Of a DNA stretch of 52,754 nt, positions 9,362 to 17,754 are shown one piece after another. Below the pieces are notes generated by a model, which saw nothing but the letters and a program-made list of their open reading frames with translations, was not told the origin of the DNA and did no database searches. The stretch covers positions 1 through 52,754 of the forward strand of contig JBAWWO010000008.1 in NCBI GenBank assembly GCA_037146715.1, written 5' to 3'. The stretch comes from Alphaproteobacteria bacterium (GTDB lineage Bacteria > Pseudomonadota > Alphaproteobacteria > UBA7879 > UBA5542). The translations under genes and the position numbers were made by a program. The stretch's first letter is position 1, and every line of letters begins with the position of its first letter.

Positions 9362-9703
9362 ATCAGATGGTTGGGCTATCGCTTCAGTGATGAAGAGGAA
9401 AGTCCGGGCTTCACAAAAGCAAAGTGCTGGATAACATCCAGCGAGGGCGACCTTAGGGAAAGTGCCACAGAAAATATACCGCCAACTTGTTGGTAAGGGT
9501 GAAATGGTGCGGTAAAAGCGCACCGCGTTTTTGGTAACAGAAATGGCAGGGTAAACCCCACTTGAAGCAAGACCAAATAGGAGTAGCGTTACCGGCTTTT
9601 GGGTGCTACTCGGGTAGGTTGCATGACGCTTTTGGTAACAAAAGCGCTAGAGGAATGATAGCCCCCTGAAAGGGGACAAAACCCGGCTTATAGACCATCT
9701 GAT
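9362..9703 (+). ncRNA. rnpB: RNase P RNA (M1 RNA), bacterial type A
   Basis: The segment begins ATCAGATGGT and ends ACCATCTGAT, forming the P1 helix. The universal block GAGGAAAGTCCGGGCT lies at 9395-9410, followed by ACAGAAA near 9467 and the 3' block AACCCGGCTTATAGACC. The length of about 342 bases fits the ribozyme that trims 5' leaders from pre-tRNAs. No protein-coding reading is plausible across the region. Ends are set from P1 pairing, so they may be off by a few bases. Confidence 0.95.
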
Positions 9704-9737
9704 TTGATATTCTTAGGTCTAACTGGGAACGTGGAAC

Positions 9738-10757
9738 ATGAAAAAAAATGGCAACAGAAAAACAAAGTTCTCTTTTGTAAGGGCATTGAGTTTTTTAATC
9801 TTTTTTTCTTTTGTAACTTCTCACGCATCCTGGCTAAATTCTGTTAAGAGCGCTTTAAGCACTGTCGCTTCTGGAGCTGAAACCGTTGCAGGCGCCGTAT
9901 TAGGCGGTGGTGGGGGCTATGGTTATGGGTATGGACCTGCAGCCACCTTAGCCCAGTGTGCGAATTTAGCCGCTGTTCCTGGCGGTATGTCCAGCCCTCA
10001 GTACCAAAACATGTGTCAGGGGGCCTCAACCCTATGCATGCAAGTAATGGCAGCAAACCAAAATCCCCAAATGAGTTCTTATTGCGCTGTAGTCATGGGC
10101 TATGGCGTCAACACCATGGGGCCTTGGGGTGGTGGTGTTTCCACCATGCCGGGTGGTGGGTCTTACCCTTCGTGCAGTGGCGCCAACAATGTAACCTTAG
10201 GATGGGCAATTCCTGTACCTCATCGCTTTTATGCGCCTTCAGGCGGTGGAAGTAGTAGCGGTGGCTTGGTAAATGGTCTGCTGGGCGGAATTGGGGGTGC
10301 TATAGCAGGCGTTGCTTCAGGCGGAGGCCTTCTGGGTGGACTTGAAGGCGGTGCAATGGGTGGTCTGTCCGGTCTTCTGGGCGGTGGTGGTGGTTACGGC
10401 GGCATGGGTTATGGCCCTATGGGCAGTGCTGGCCCCGGCGGCTATGGCATGGGCGGCGGCTTTGGTGGCGGCATGGGCGGTGGTATGATTATGGATGGTA
10501 TGGCCGGCGGTTACGGCAGCCCAAGTTACCCTTATGGTGGCGGTATGGCTATGGGACTGGGCAGCAGCATGGGAATGGGCAGCCCTATGGGCGCTATGGG
10601 AACAAATGCAACAGCTATAGGCGGCGGTATGACGCCCGGAACCATAAACGCATCCGGCATCAATGGTGGCGTAACACCTGGAAGCACCAGCACTTCTACC
10701 ATTGGAGGATCCTCCTCAGGTGGGTCTATTGGATCAGAAATCGGAAGTTTACTGTAA
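9738..10757 (+). CDS. Exported glycine-rich protein of unknown function
   Basis: The 339-residue protein starts with a basic stretch and a hydrophobic signal segment (about residues 14-30, ending SHAS). A short conserved-looking region with four to six Cys residues follows (QCANLAAV, NMCQGAS, LCMQVM, SYCAVV, YPSCSG), so disulfides are possible. From about residue 165 the protein is almost all Gly, Met, Ser and Tyr in GGYG, GGM and MG repeats. I recognise no family. The start codon is 35 bases after the RNase P RNA gene, and no separate promoter is obvious, so it may share transcription with it. The Gly/Met-rich tail is probably disordered or forms a surface matrix. Confidence 0.75.
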   Translation: MKKNGNRKTKFSFVRALSFLIFFSFVTSHASWLNSVKSALSTVASGAETVAGAVLGGGGGYGYGYGPAATLAQCANLAAVPGGMSSPQYQNMCQGASTLCMQVMAANQNPQMSSYCAVVMGYGVNTMGPWGGGVSTMPGGGSYPSCSGANNVTLGWAIPVPHRFYAPSGGGSSSGGLVNGLLGGIGGAIAGVASGGGLLGGLEGGAMGGLSGLLGGGGGYGGMGYGPMGSAGPGGYGMGGGFGGGMGGGMIMDGMAGGYGSPSYPYGGGMAMGLGSSMGMGSPMGAMGTNATAIGGGMTPGTINASGINGGVTPGSTSTSTIGGSSSGGSIGSEIGSLL

Positions 10758-10803
10758 ATCCCTCTTCCCAATTAATTTTCTCGGGCCTCTTTTTTCTTGA
10801 TTT

Positions 10804-10822
10804 CCTTGGGCTTGACCCGAGG
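10804..10822. repeat. Short intergenic palindrome, CTCGGG family
   Basis: CCTTGGGCTTGACCCGAGG, one mismatch from perfect. It lies in the 150-base gap between the glycine-rich gene and the LRR gene, which contains nothing else recognisable except a half copy (CCCCGGCTCAAG) near 10878. Confidence 0.65.
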
Positions 10823-10909
10823 ACCCACGCCTTACTTTTTTTGGAGTGACCGCGGGGGGTGCGTGCCGCACCCTATGGACCCCGGCTCAAGACAAAAAAA
10901 TACAAGCAC

Positions 10910-12112
10910 TTAAACGCAGATCTGCAATCCTCGGCGCTCGCAAGCCTTTAATTGTATCTTAAGAGCGTCTTTTATCTTACTCTCACATAAGACGAGAACC
11001 TGCAGCTGAGTTAATGTTGGTATGATCTTCAGAAGGGCCTCAGCACCTGCATCACCAATCTCATTGTCCTCTAAGCTTAGTCTCTGCAATTTGGGCATTT
11101 TGTCAAGAACACCTACAAGGGCCTCAACACCCGTATTCCCTATGTTATTTCCTTCTAAATCTAGATTCTCTAAATTGAGCATTTGGGGAAGAATCTTAGC
11201 AAGAACCTCAACACCCGCATCACCAATTTTATTGTCTCTTACACCTAGAATCTGCAAGCCGGTCATTTTGACGAGAGCATCTGCAAGGACCTTAGAATCA
11301 GTAGCACAGATATTATAACGTAACTGCAGATTCCGCAGGCTGAACATTTGGGGAAGCGCCTCAACACCAGTAGTACCAATCTCTCCGCCCGCTAAGTTTA
11401 GTCTCTTCAAGCTGGGCATTTTCGAGATAGGGACCGCAAGCGCCTCAACACGAGCCGCATCAATGTCATTGTCCCATAAAGTCAGACCCAGCAAGTTAGG
11501 CATTTGGGGGAGAACACCAGTAATAGCCTCAACCCCAGCAATATCGATATCATTCCAGCATAACTGAAGATCTTGCAAGTTATGCATTTTGGCAAGAGCG
11601 TTAACAAGGCTCTTGGCATGATCATCGCTTATGTAAAACGACTCTAGTCTTAGAACTTCGAGCTGAGATAGAGAGGGTAGAATCCCAAGAATGGACTCCA
11701 GTTCTTTAACTTTGACCGTTCGATCACCTGAGACTCCTGAATAGAAAGCTCTTAAAGATAAAGTTTTCAAATTCACAAAGAAAGGAAGCAATTTCAAAAG
11801 TGGACTTTGGTCGGCGGGCGGATACTCTTTTTGAGTGATGGTTAGCACCTGGTCTGCTCTTTCTGCATAAACATCTATTGGGTTATGAGATGAGCGCAAT
11901 ACTCTACCCAGCTCTATATATTCAGAATAGGTCCTCTGGTCGTCATTGGATAGAACAAGATATAATCCCTCTGATTGAATTGGATCAATCAGCTTTGGGG
12001 TTTCTCCATGAGAAACAGATTGATCTTCAGGCAATGCGCCAGAGCCAGCAGAATAGGCCTGTTGAGTTACGATCAGTCCCAAAAGAATTATATATAAAAA
12101 TTTTGTGTACAT
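10910..12112 (-). CDS. Exported leucine-rich-repeat protein (ribonuclease-inhibitor type)
   Basis: The 400-residue protein has a signal peptide (MYTKFLYIILLGLIVTQQAYS). From about residue 120 onwards it consists of repeats of 27-30 residues of the type LxxLxLxxNxIxxxGVEAL, for example LLGLTLWDNDIDAARVEAL, LENLDLEGNNIGNTGVEAL and LQRLSLEDNEIGDAGAEAL. This is the RNI/NLR type of LRR, common in eukaryotes and in effectors of intracellular bacteria. About nine repeats are countable, and the last one closes with a Cys pair. The repeats suggest protein-protein binding. Its partner is unknown, and a host target is inference. It is a single gene, convergent with the glycine-rich gene. Confidence 0.82.
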   Translation of the reverse strand: MYTKFLYIILLGLIVTQQAYSAGSGALPEDQSVSHGETPKLIDPIQSEGLYLVLSNDDQRTYSEYIELGRVLRSSHNPIDVYAERADQVLTITQKEYPPADQSPLLKLLPFFVNLKTLSLRAFYSGVSGDRTVKVKELESILGILPSLSQLEVLRLESFYISDDHAKSLVNALAKMHNLQDLQLCWNDIDIAGVEAITGVLPQMPNLLGLTLWDNDIDAARVEALAVPISKMPSLKRLNLAGGEIGTTGVEALPQMFSLRNLQLRYNICATDSKVLADALVKMTGLQILGVRDNKIGDAGVEVLAKILPQMLNLENLDLEGNNIGNTGVEALVGVLDKMPKLQRLSLEDNEIGDAGAEALLKIIPTLTQLQVLVLCESKIKDALKIQLKACERRGLQICV

Positions 12113-12199
12113 TTTAGTCCCTTAAAATTATATGGATTCTTCGCCCCTCCTCCCCACTGCCTTTCTTAGTCTTTGTTCAAGGGTGACGGTAATGGGATA

Positions 12200-13510
12200 T
12201 TATTCATTTCTCTCTAGAACCGCCGCGAAAAACCCGTCCGTCCCATATGTTTTCGGGGTAAAGACGGCGTAATCCGGGTGTCCCTTATAGGGCTGATCGG
12301 TCCCAACTTCACTCCACAGATCAGGAATGGGGCGCAGAGAAAACTTAGGATTATTCGTTAAAAACTTTTCAATTTGTTCTTCATTTTCTTGTTTCAGCAA
12401 AGAACAAGTAGAATAAACCAACCGGCCGCCTTTTTTCAGAAGTTTTGCTGCCATCTGTAAAATAGCCTGCTGCTGAATCGTTACCTTTTCAATGCTTTCC
12501 AACGTTGTGCGCCAGGGAGCATCTGGATTTCGACGCCAAGTACCCGTACCGGAACAGGGGACATCCACTAGAACGCAATCAAAGGCTTGGGCGTGGCGCT
12601 TGGCCCACTTATCGCCCTCAGCTAATACATGAAAAATCACATTATGAATGCCGGCTCGCTTGAAACGCTCTTTGGCTTTTTGCAATCGCTTTTCATTTAC
12701 GTCACAGGCAAACAAGCGTCCCTTATTTTCCATCTGCGCTGCCAAGGCCAGGGTCTTGCCCCCAGCGCCTGCGCATAAATCTAACACACTCATGCCAGGC
12801 TTGGCCCCACAGAGCAAACTAATCAGTTGGGAGCCTTCGTCTTGTATCTCAACGGAACCTTGTTCATATAAAACATGAGACGTAACGGGGGGGCGCCCCT
12901 GTAATCGAAGCCCCAAGTTGGAATAAGGGGTTGTTTCAAGAGTAAACGTGCGACCCAGAACCTCAATAGCCTGTTCACGCGTTGCCTTTAAAGTATTCAC
13001 GCGCAGATCTAAGGGGGCCGGTTGATTCAAGGCTTGCAGTTCGTCATCCAAGTCATCAGAAAAGCGCTGCTCTAAAAGGGGCAAGAAGAATTCGGGGACA
13101 TTCAACGTTTCAGCTTTCGTAAATTCAAAATCCTGCTGCAACCGAATCCATTCCATAAACTGCTGCACAATAATGGGAATTTCGCCGTAAGAATAGGAGC
13201 TATCTTTCCCCCATTCCTCTAAATCCAGCATAGAAGCCCTCTCCACATAGAAAAAATAAGCCATGATTTCTGAATAAGGGGTCGACTTAAAACCCTGCAA
13301 CCGGGCCAGACCATCTAACTTGCCCTTATTGCGGAAAAAATTAAAGAAATGCTGGCTGATAAACTTGCGATCCGCACTGCCCATAAAGCGATGGTCTCTA
13401 TAAAACTGCACAAGAACCACATCGGCAGGCAAGGCCGTGTCATAAAAGAAAGTCAAAATATCAATAAGCGAATGAACGCGTGAACCTGGAGTCATACTGT
13501 TATGTAGCAT
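12200..13510 (-). CDS. rsmB: 16S rRNA (cytosine-967-C5)-methyltransferase RsmB
   Basis: The 436-residue enzyme uses SAM to methylate C5 of a 16S rRNA cytosine. The N-terminal NusB-like domain is followed by a Rossmann methyltransferase: the SAM-binding VLDLCAGAGGKTLALA near residue 245, motif IV DVPCSGTGTWRRNPD near 317, and motif VI with the catalytic Cys in YSTCSLLKQENEEQ near 386. The NOL1/NOP2/Sun family assignment is firm; RsmB rather than RsmF is inferred from the NusB-like N-terminus. A second Met at 13495 is an equally good start, since neither ATG has a Shine-Dalgarno site. Confidence 0.88.
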   Translation of the reverse strand: MLHNSMTPGSRVHSLIDILTFFYDTALPADVVLVQFYRDHRFMGSADRKFISQHFFNFFRNKGKLDGLARLQGFKSTPYSEIMAYFFYVERASMLDLEEWGKDSSYSYGEIPIIVQQFMEWIRLQQDFEFTKAETLNVPEFFLPLLEQRFSDDLDDELQALNQPAPLDLRVNTLKATREQAIEVLGRTFTLETTPYSNLGLRLQGRPPVTSHVLYEQGSVEIQDEGSQLISLLCGAKPGMSVLDLCAGAGGKTLALAAQMENKGRLFACDVNEKRLQKAKERFKRAGIHNVIFHVLAEGDKWAKRHAQAFDCVLVDVPCSGTGTWRRNPDAPWRTTLESIEKVTIQQQAILQMAAKLLKKGGRLVYSTCSLLKQENEEQIEKFLTNNPKFSLRPIPDLWSEVGTDQPYKGHPDYAVFTPKTYGTDGFFAAVLERNE

Positions 13511-13542
13511 TATTTTAGGGAAATGGGAAAAAAATAATTCTA

Positions 13543-13571
13543 TTGACGCTCAGAAGGGCACCCTAGATAAT
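13543..13571 (+). promoter_or_regulatory. Sigma-70-type promoter
   Basis: TTGACG (13543-13548), a 17-base spacer and GATAAT (13566-13571) precede the exported protein at 13600. Transcription would start near 13578. AAGGGGTGG then forms a strong ribosome site 4 bases before the ATG. Confidence 0.8.
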
Positions 13572-13599
13572 AGACTTAATCATAATAAGGGGTGGCACT

Positions 13600-14193
13600 A
13601 TGAAATTTCTTTTTCTTTTATTGGGTACAGGATTAATGCTGTCAGCAAATGTTTTTGCTGCCCCAGGGTATCCGCCTCAAGGAACTTATGGCAATCCTGA
13701 CCAATACGGCCCCCCTCAAGGTGATCCCAATGGCCAATATCCCGGCCCTGAATCCTATAATAATGGCAGCGATCAAGGTGGGAGCCCCAGTAATTATGCT
13801 TCTCCCTCAGACTCAGATGCCATGGCAACGGCCACAGATATGACAAAAAAACTGATGACCTTATCCCAAAGTCGCGCCACTATTTTGAGAAACTTAAGCA
13901 GTAAAGACATGGATGGTCTAATCGAAAAAGCAAAAAATCTGTTGGATACAACCCAACAAATGATAGATACAACCATGACTTTATATACACAAGGGCTGCC
14001 TGTTCTTAGCGATACAAACAGAAGCAAGATTTTAGATGACATCAAAAAATCCTGGCTGATTTCAAGTTATGCTATGGGAAAGTTTGTGCAGGGGCTACAA
14101 GAACTGTCACAAGCTATTCCCGTTTTTGATCAGAAAAAACAAGCTGTTCAGCAAATCCCTGATCCTTTATTTACACAGCAGAATATTTCTTGA
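13600..14193 (+). CDS. Exported protein of unknown function with Pro/Gly-rich linker
   Basis: The 197-residue protein has a clear signal peptide (MKFLFLLLGTGLMLSANVFA), then about 55 residues rich in Pro, Gly, Asn and Tyr (GYPPQGTYG, QYGPPQGDP). An alpha-helical domain follows from about residue 75, of the type found in coiled bundles (MTKKLMTLSQSRATILRN, AKNLLDTTQQMIDTTM). I recognise no family. It has its own strong promoter and ribosome site and stands alone between rsmB (divergent) and the NPF operon (convergent). It is probably abundant and secreted or periplasmic. Confidence 0.75.
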   Translation: MKFLFLLLGTGLMLSANVFAAPGYPPQGTYGNPDQYGPPQGDPNGQYPGPESYNNGSDQGGSPSNYASPSDSDAMATATDMTKKLMTLSQSRATILRNLSSKDMDGLIEKAKNLLDTTQQMIDTTMTLYTQGLPVLSDTNRSKILDDIKKSWLISSYAMGKFVQGLQELSQAIPVFDQKKQAVQQIPDPLFTQQNIS

Positions 14194-14433
14194 TTCAAAG
14201 AATAATCCATCCAAGAAAAAGGCTGAATGTGGTGAAAATCCTACCGCTCCCGTCATCACGAGCCCCGCAGGGGCGTCGTGATGACAGAAAGGGATGGAAC
14301 TCCCCTAAGAAACCTGGATTTTTGCGGGCAATTCGCGTGAAACCAGGGTCGAAGGTTTCGACATGTACATCTTCGTACATTAGAAGCCTCAGATCCCGCC
14401 GTTTTGCGATGAAGTTCCCCAAAAAGATAGGTT
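14194..14433. other. Non-coding gap with hairpin sequences
   Basis: These 240 bases between convergent genes hold a large perfect-arm hairpin (see 14252-14285) and a weaker inverted repeat, CCTGG near 14317 with CCAGG near 14343. Short readings exist in several frames but none has a plausible ribosome site or protein-like composition. The mosaic look suggests an old repeated element. Confidence 0.5.
14252..14285. repeat. Long intergenic hairpin (REP-like palindrome)
   Basis: Arms GTCATCACGA and TCGTGATGAC (10 bp, perfect) enclose a second CCCC/GGGG stem with a GCA loop. The total is 34 bases. It lies between convergent genes. No long T-run follows, so it resembles an extragenic palindromic repeat more than a terminator. 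Confidence 0.75.
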
Positions 14434-17400
14434 TTAAGTGCGGGCTTTCATCGTTAGGCTGCGGTTCTTATTAACCATCACCAATTCTTTTCGGGGGAAT
14501 TTCTCAGTGTACTGGGGGTTCATAGTTTGGTCATCTTTGTAAACAAAGTCCGAAACATCTGCTGAAACTTTAGACTCTAAACTCATAATGCCCCCAGCTT
14601 CCGCATCTGTTGAGGTTATTTTCTCATCAAGGCCATAGTTATCCCACCAGCCGCTATCTGAATCTACTGTATCCCCCAATTGGCTGGCATCATTCGTGGC
14701 TTTATAGTAATTACGCTGAGCCAGAGTATACTTGGCTTCTTTATCCACAATATCATTTTCCTCTTGTGACCTTCTGGCCTCTTCCAAATCAGCTTTAGCT
14801 TTTTTCAATTTCTCACGGGCATCTTCTAGATCTGCTTTCGCATCCCCACTGATTCTTTTCAGGCCTTTTTCACTGGCTGTCTGAGAAAGCTCCTCCGGAT
14901 CCTTCACAAAGAAAATGGGGTCCACAAATAAAGGACTGGCCGCAGGAACTTCCTCTGATTGAGAAGTTTCAAATTGCTGCTCGGCAAAGGGATCCGCGGG
15001 CCCTTGCTGTCCCGGGATGCCCCCTGGTCCTCCAGCACCGCCAAAAGGATTTCCCCCTGGCCCCTGTCCAAAAGGGTTTTGCCCTACAGGTGTCCCGAAT
15101 GGATTGCCCGCAGGTCCCTGTCCGCCAAATGGGTTAGCTCCTGGTCCTTGGCCGCCGAAAGGATTGCCTCCTGACCCCTGCCCTGCAAAGGGATTTCCTC
15201 CTGCCCCCTGCCCTGCAAAGGGATTTCCTCCTGCCCCTCCCTGGGCACCGAAAGGGTTAGCTCCTGTGCCTTGATCTGTAAAAGGATTTCCTGCTTGGCC
15301 TTGTCCTTGATCAAAGGGATTGGGACCCTGATTCTGGGGTGGCCCTTGATCCTGTTGCTGCCCCTGATCTTGTGGAGGTCCCTGATCCTGTTGCTGCTGA
15401 TCCTGAGGTTGCTCTTGTTGTTGTTCCTCTTGTTGCTGTTGCTGATCCTGGGGTTGCTCTTCCTGAGCAGGGGCCTCTTGTTGCCCCGGTTCTTCCGTAG
15501 AAGACAGACTAACCGTTCCTTCCGGCCTAGACTGCATTTCTAAATCAGAAGGTTTCTCTTCCGAAGACGCTGCACCACTTTCTAACGCCAGTAACTTAGT
15601 GTTCGCGTCTTGACCTTCTTGAACGGCAAGAGTTTGTTGCTTTTCTAGGTCTTCTTTCTTCTCTAAAGCCTCAGAAAGACATTTGGAATCCTTGGATTTT
15701 TGGCAAAGCACAATTTGCTTGTCATTATCGCTAAGCTCCTTGCTCACTTCAGACTGTTTTGCTGTCGCCTCTTTTTCCTGATACACCGCCAGCTGATAGG
15801 GATTTAAGGTTTGTTCATAGGCCGCATCATAGGTGCTTTGAGCCGAATCAAGGCTACTTTGCGTCGCTTCAGCCCCGGCCTTGGCTTTGATAAGATTTTC
15901 CCGTGCCGCCACTACCGAAGGATCTGTGCTAGCAGCAATTTGATCTGGAGTCATGCCTTTGGTTGCCATATCAAAGGCCGTTTGGGCATTTGTCCGCTGG
16001 GTTTGGGCAGCCGTATTCGCCTGCTGTGCTGAAGTTAAAGCCGCCTGACTTGTGGCCAAAGCTGCTTGATTCGCCTGGGCACCTTGTAAAGTATTTTGTG
16101 CATCTGCTTGTGTTTGGGTTGCCGTGGCCAGCTGGCTTTGGGTATCTGCAAGCTGTTGAGTTTGTGCCGCCTGTTGTGTTGTGGCTGCTGCCTCTGCTGC
16201 GGGATCTCCGTTGGTTTGGGCTGCCGCCAGTTGGCTGTTCGTTTGGGCCAAAGCAGCTTGTTGAGACGCCTGTTGCGTTTGAAGAGTGGAAACCTGACTA
16301 TTTGCCGCCTGGGTTTGGGCTGCAGCCGCATCAGCAGGGCTTTGCGTTTGCTGCTGAGAAGCATCAACGGACGCTTGAGCAGCAGCTTGACTCGTTTGGG
16401 CTGTCTGCGCTGCCTGCTGGGCTGTGCTTACGTTGGCGTTTGCCTGGTCCAGCTGCACTTGGGCTTGGGATACAGCTGTTGGATCAGGGGGATTCGCCGC
16501 TTGAGCCGCTGCCAAATTTGCTGCCGCTGTCGTTTGTGCGGTTTGTGTTTGCTGTAAATTATTCTGAGCTGTTTGTTGAGATGCTGTAGCCTGAGCAAGC
16601 GTTGCCTGAGCTTGCGCCTGCTGCCGCGCTAGGGTTTGTGCGGGCGTTTCAGTAGCCGTTTGAGCCAAATTCGCCGCCTGAGCAGCCTGAGCTGCTGCTG
16701 AAGCTGTTTGCGTTGCGTTTTGCTGAGCAGCAGTGGCCTGGGCTTGCGCCGTTGTCAAATTAGCCTGCGCTGCTGCAATTTGGGCTGGGTCCCCACTAGC
16801 TTGAGCTGTGGCCATTTGCTGTTGCGCATTCGCCAAATTTTGTTGCGCTACCGTATTTTGCGCTGCTGCTTGAGTTGCAGCGGTTTGAGCCGCTGCCGCC
16901 TGCTGATTTGCTTGAGCCGCCAAACGCGCATTGGTCGCCGCGGGGGTTTCCGTACTTTGTAAAGCTGTTGATTGAGCCGCTTGCGCCGCTTGTGCTGCCG
17001 CCTGGGCCTGTTGCGCCGCCTGTGTTTTAGTTGCTAAATCAGCTTGAGCTGCCGCTATTTGTTCAGGGCTAGCTGGTGGCTGCTGATTTTGCAAAGCCGT
17101 TAATTTCGCTTGCGCTGCTGCCTGATCGGCATTGGCCTCAGAGGACGCCGCTTGGGTCGATGCTACATTGGCATTCGCCGTATCTAAGGCTGCTTTATTG
17201 GTCGCCGCTTGCGCGACCGCCTGCTGCGCTGCTGCTGCCTGAGTCTGAGCCGTTGTTTGCGCTGCCTGAGCATCTGTGACAGCTTGCGCCGCTTTTGCCT
17301 GCTCTTCCTGAGCAGCTGCAATAGCTGCAGGATCCTGTGGATTGGCCGCTTGGAGCGCTGCAACCTTTGCATCAGCTGCTGCTTTCTGAGCAGTTGCATC

Positions 17401-17754
17401 AGCCACCTGCTGATTCGCTGCCGCCACATTTTTATCAGCTGCATCTTGCGCATCTTGCGCTTCTTGCTGTTTAGGCGTTAAGGGAGCTGGCGCAGCTGCG
17501 GCTGCAGCTGGTTCTGCTGCAGGGCAAGAACATGCCGCCGGCGTTTTTGCAGGAGCTCCCTCCGTTTCCGCCCCATATCCATCTGCCGTGGGTTTTGCTG
17601 CTGGTGCAGGAGTAGCAGCCGGTGAGGCCCCTTCTGCGGCCGGTGGAGCAGCGGCCGGTGCGGGAGCTGCTGCCGGTTCCGCCTCTGTCGCAAATACTGT
17701 AGAAAAAGAAACCAAGGCAAGAAAAGATAAGAGCAATAATCTCAGCAAAATCAT
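14434..17754 (-). CDS. Giant exported Ala/Gln coiled-coil protein with NPF repeat cluster
   Basis: The 1106-residue protein has a signal peptide (MILLRLLLLSFLALVSFSTV) and an Ala/Pro-rich linker with a CSC pair near 75. About 550 residues (95-650) of almost pure Ala/Gln/Thr helix follow. In that region a turn of the type N-P/G-x-D-P-A-x-I-A-A-A-Q recurs near 138, 226, 320, 421, 515 and 602, so it reads as antiparallel helical hairpins of roughly 93 residues. A Gln-rich segment (about 755-810) leads to ten NPF tripeptides between 812 and 904, one DPF at 921, and a charged helical tail. I recognise no family. It overlaps the upstream gene by four bases. The composition suggests a secreted, elongated scaffold; host binding is inference. 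Confidence 0.85.
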   Translation of the reverse strand: MILLRLLLLSFLALVSFSTVFATEAEPAAAPAPAAAPPAAEGASPAATPAPAAKPTADGYGAETEGAPAKTPAACSCPAAEPAAAAAAPAPLTPKQQEAQDAQDAADKNVAAANQQVADATAQKAAADAKVAALQAANPQDPAAIAAAQEEQAKAAQAVTDAQAAQTTAQTQAAAAQQAVAQAATNKAALDTANANVASTQAASSEANADQAAAQAKLTALQNQQPPASPEQIAAAQADLATKTQAAQQAQAAAQAAQAAQSTALQSTETPAATNARLAAQANQQAAAAQTAATQAAAQNTVAQQNLANAQQQMATAQASGDPAQIAAAQANLTTAQAQATAAQQNATQTASAAAQAAQAANLAQTATETPAQTLARQQAQAQATLAQATASQQTAQNNLQQTQTAQTTAAANLAAAQAANPPDPTAVSQAQVQLDQANANVSTAQQAAQTAQTSQAAAQASVDASQQQTQSPADAAAAQTQAANSQVSTLQTQQASQQAALAQTNSQLAAAQTNGDPAAEAAATTQQAAQTQQLADTQSQLATATQTQADAQNTLQGAQANQAALATSQAALTSAQQANTAAQTQRTNAQTAFDMATKGMTPDQIAASTDPSVVAARENLIKAKAGAEATQSSLDSAQSTYDAAYEQTLNPYQLAVYQEKEATAKQSEVSKELSDNDKQIVLCQKSKDSKCLSEALEKKEDLEKQQTLAVQEGQDANTKLLALESGAASSEEKPSDLEMQSRPEGTVSLSSTEEPGQQEAPAQEEQPQDQQQQQEEQQQEQPQDQQQQDQGPPQDQGQQQDQGPPQNQGPNPFDQGQGQAGNPFTDQGTGANPFGAQGGAGGNPFAGQGAGGNPFAGQGSGGNPFGGQGPGANPFGGQGPAGNPFGTPVGQNPFGQGPGGNPFGGAGGPGGIPGQQGPADPFAEQQFETSQSEEVPAASPLFVDPIFFVKDPEELSQTASEKGLKRISGDAKADLEDAREKLKKAKADLEEARRSQEENDIVDKEAKYTLAQRNYYKATNDASQLGDTVDSDSGWWDNYGLDEKITSTDAEAGGIMSLESKVSADVSDFVYKDDQTMNPQYTEKFPRKELVMVNKNRSLTMKART
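15043..15322 (-). repeat. Tandem array of about 30-bp units encoding NPF peptides
   Basis: Ten imperfect units of 24-33 bases encode GQGxGGNPFxGQG-like peptides. Two adjacent units near 15178-15237 are almost identical at the DNA level, suggesting recent duplication. The array is in frame throughout. Confidence 0.85.

Noticed and set aside
15043..15322. Tandem repeats that could be taken for a CRISPR array
   Set aside because: The units are contiguous, in frame and encode NPF peptides; there are no unique spacers or cas genes.
15963..16589. Long open readings on the plus strand opposite the Ala/Gln-rich gene
   Set aside because: They are by-products of the biased composition (complement of Ala/Gln codons), with no ribosome site or protein-like sequence.
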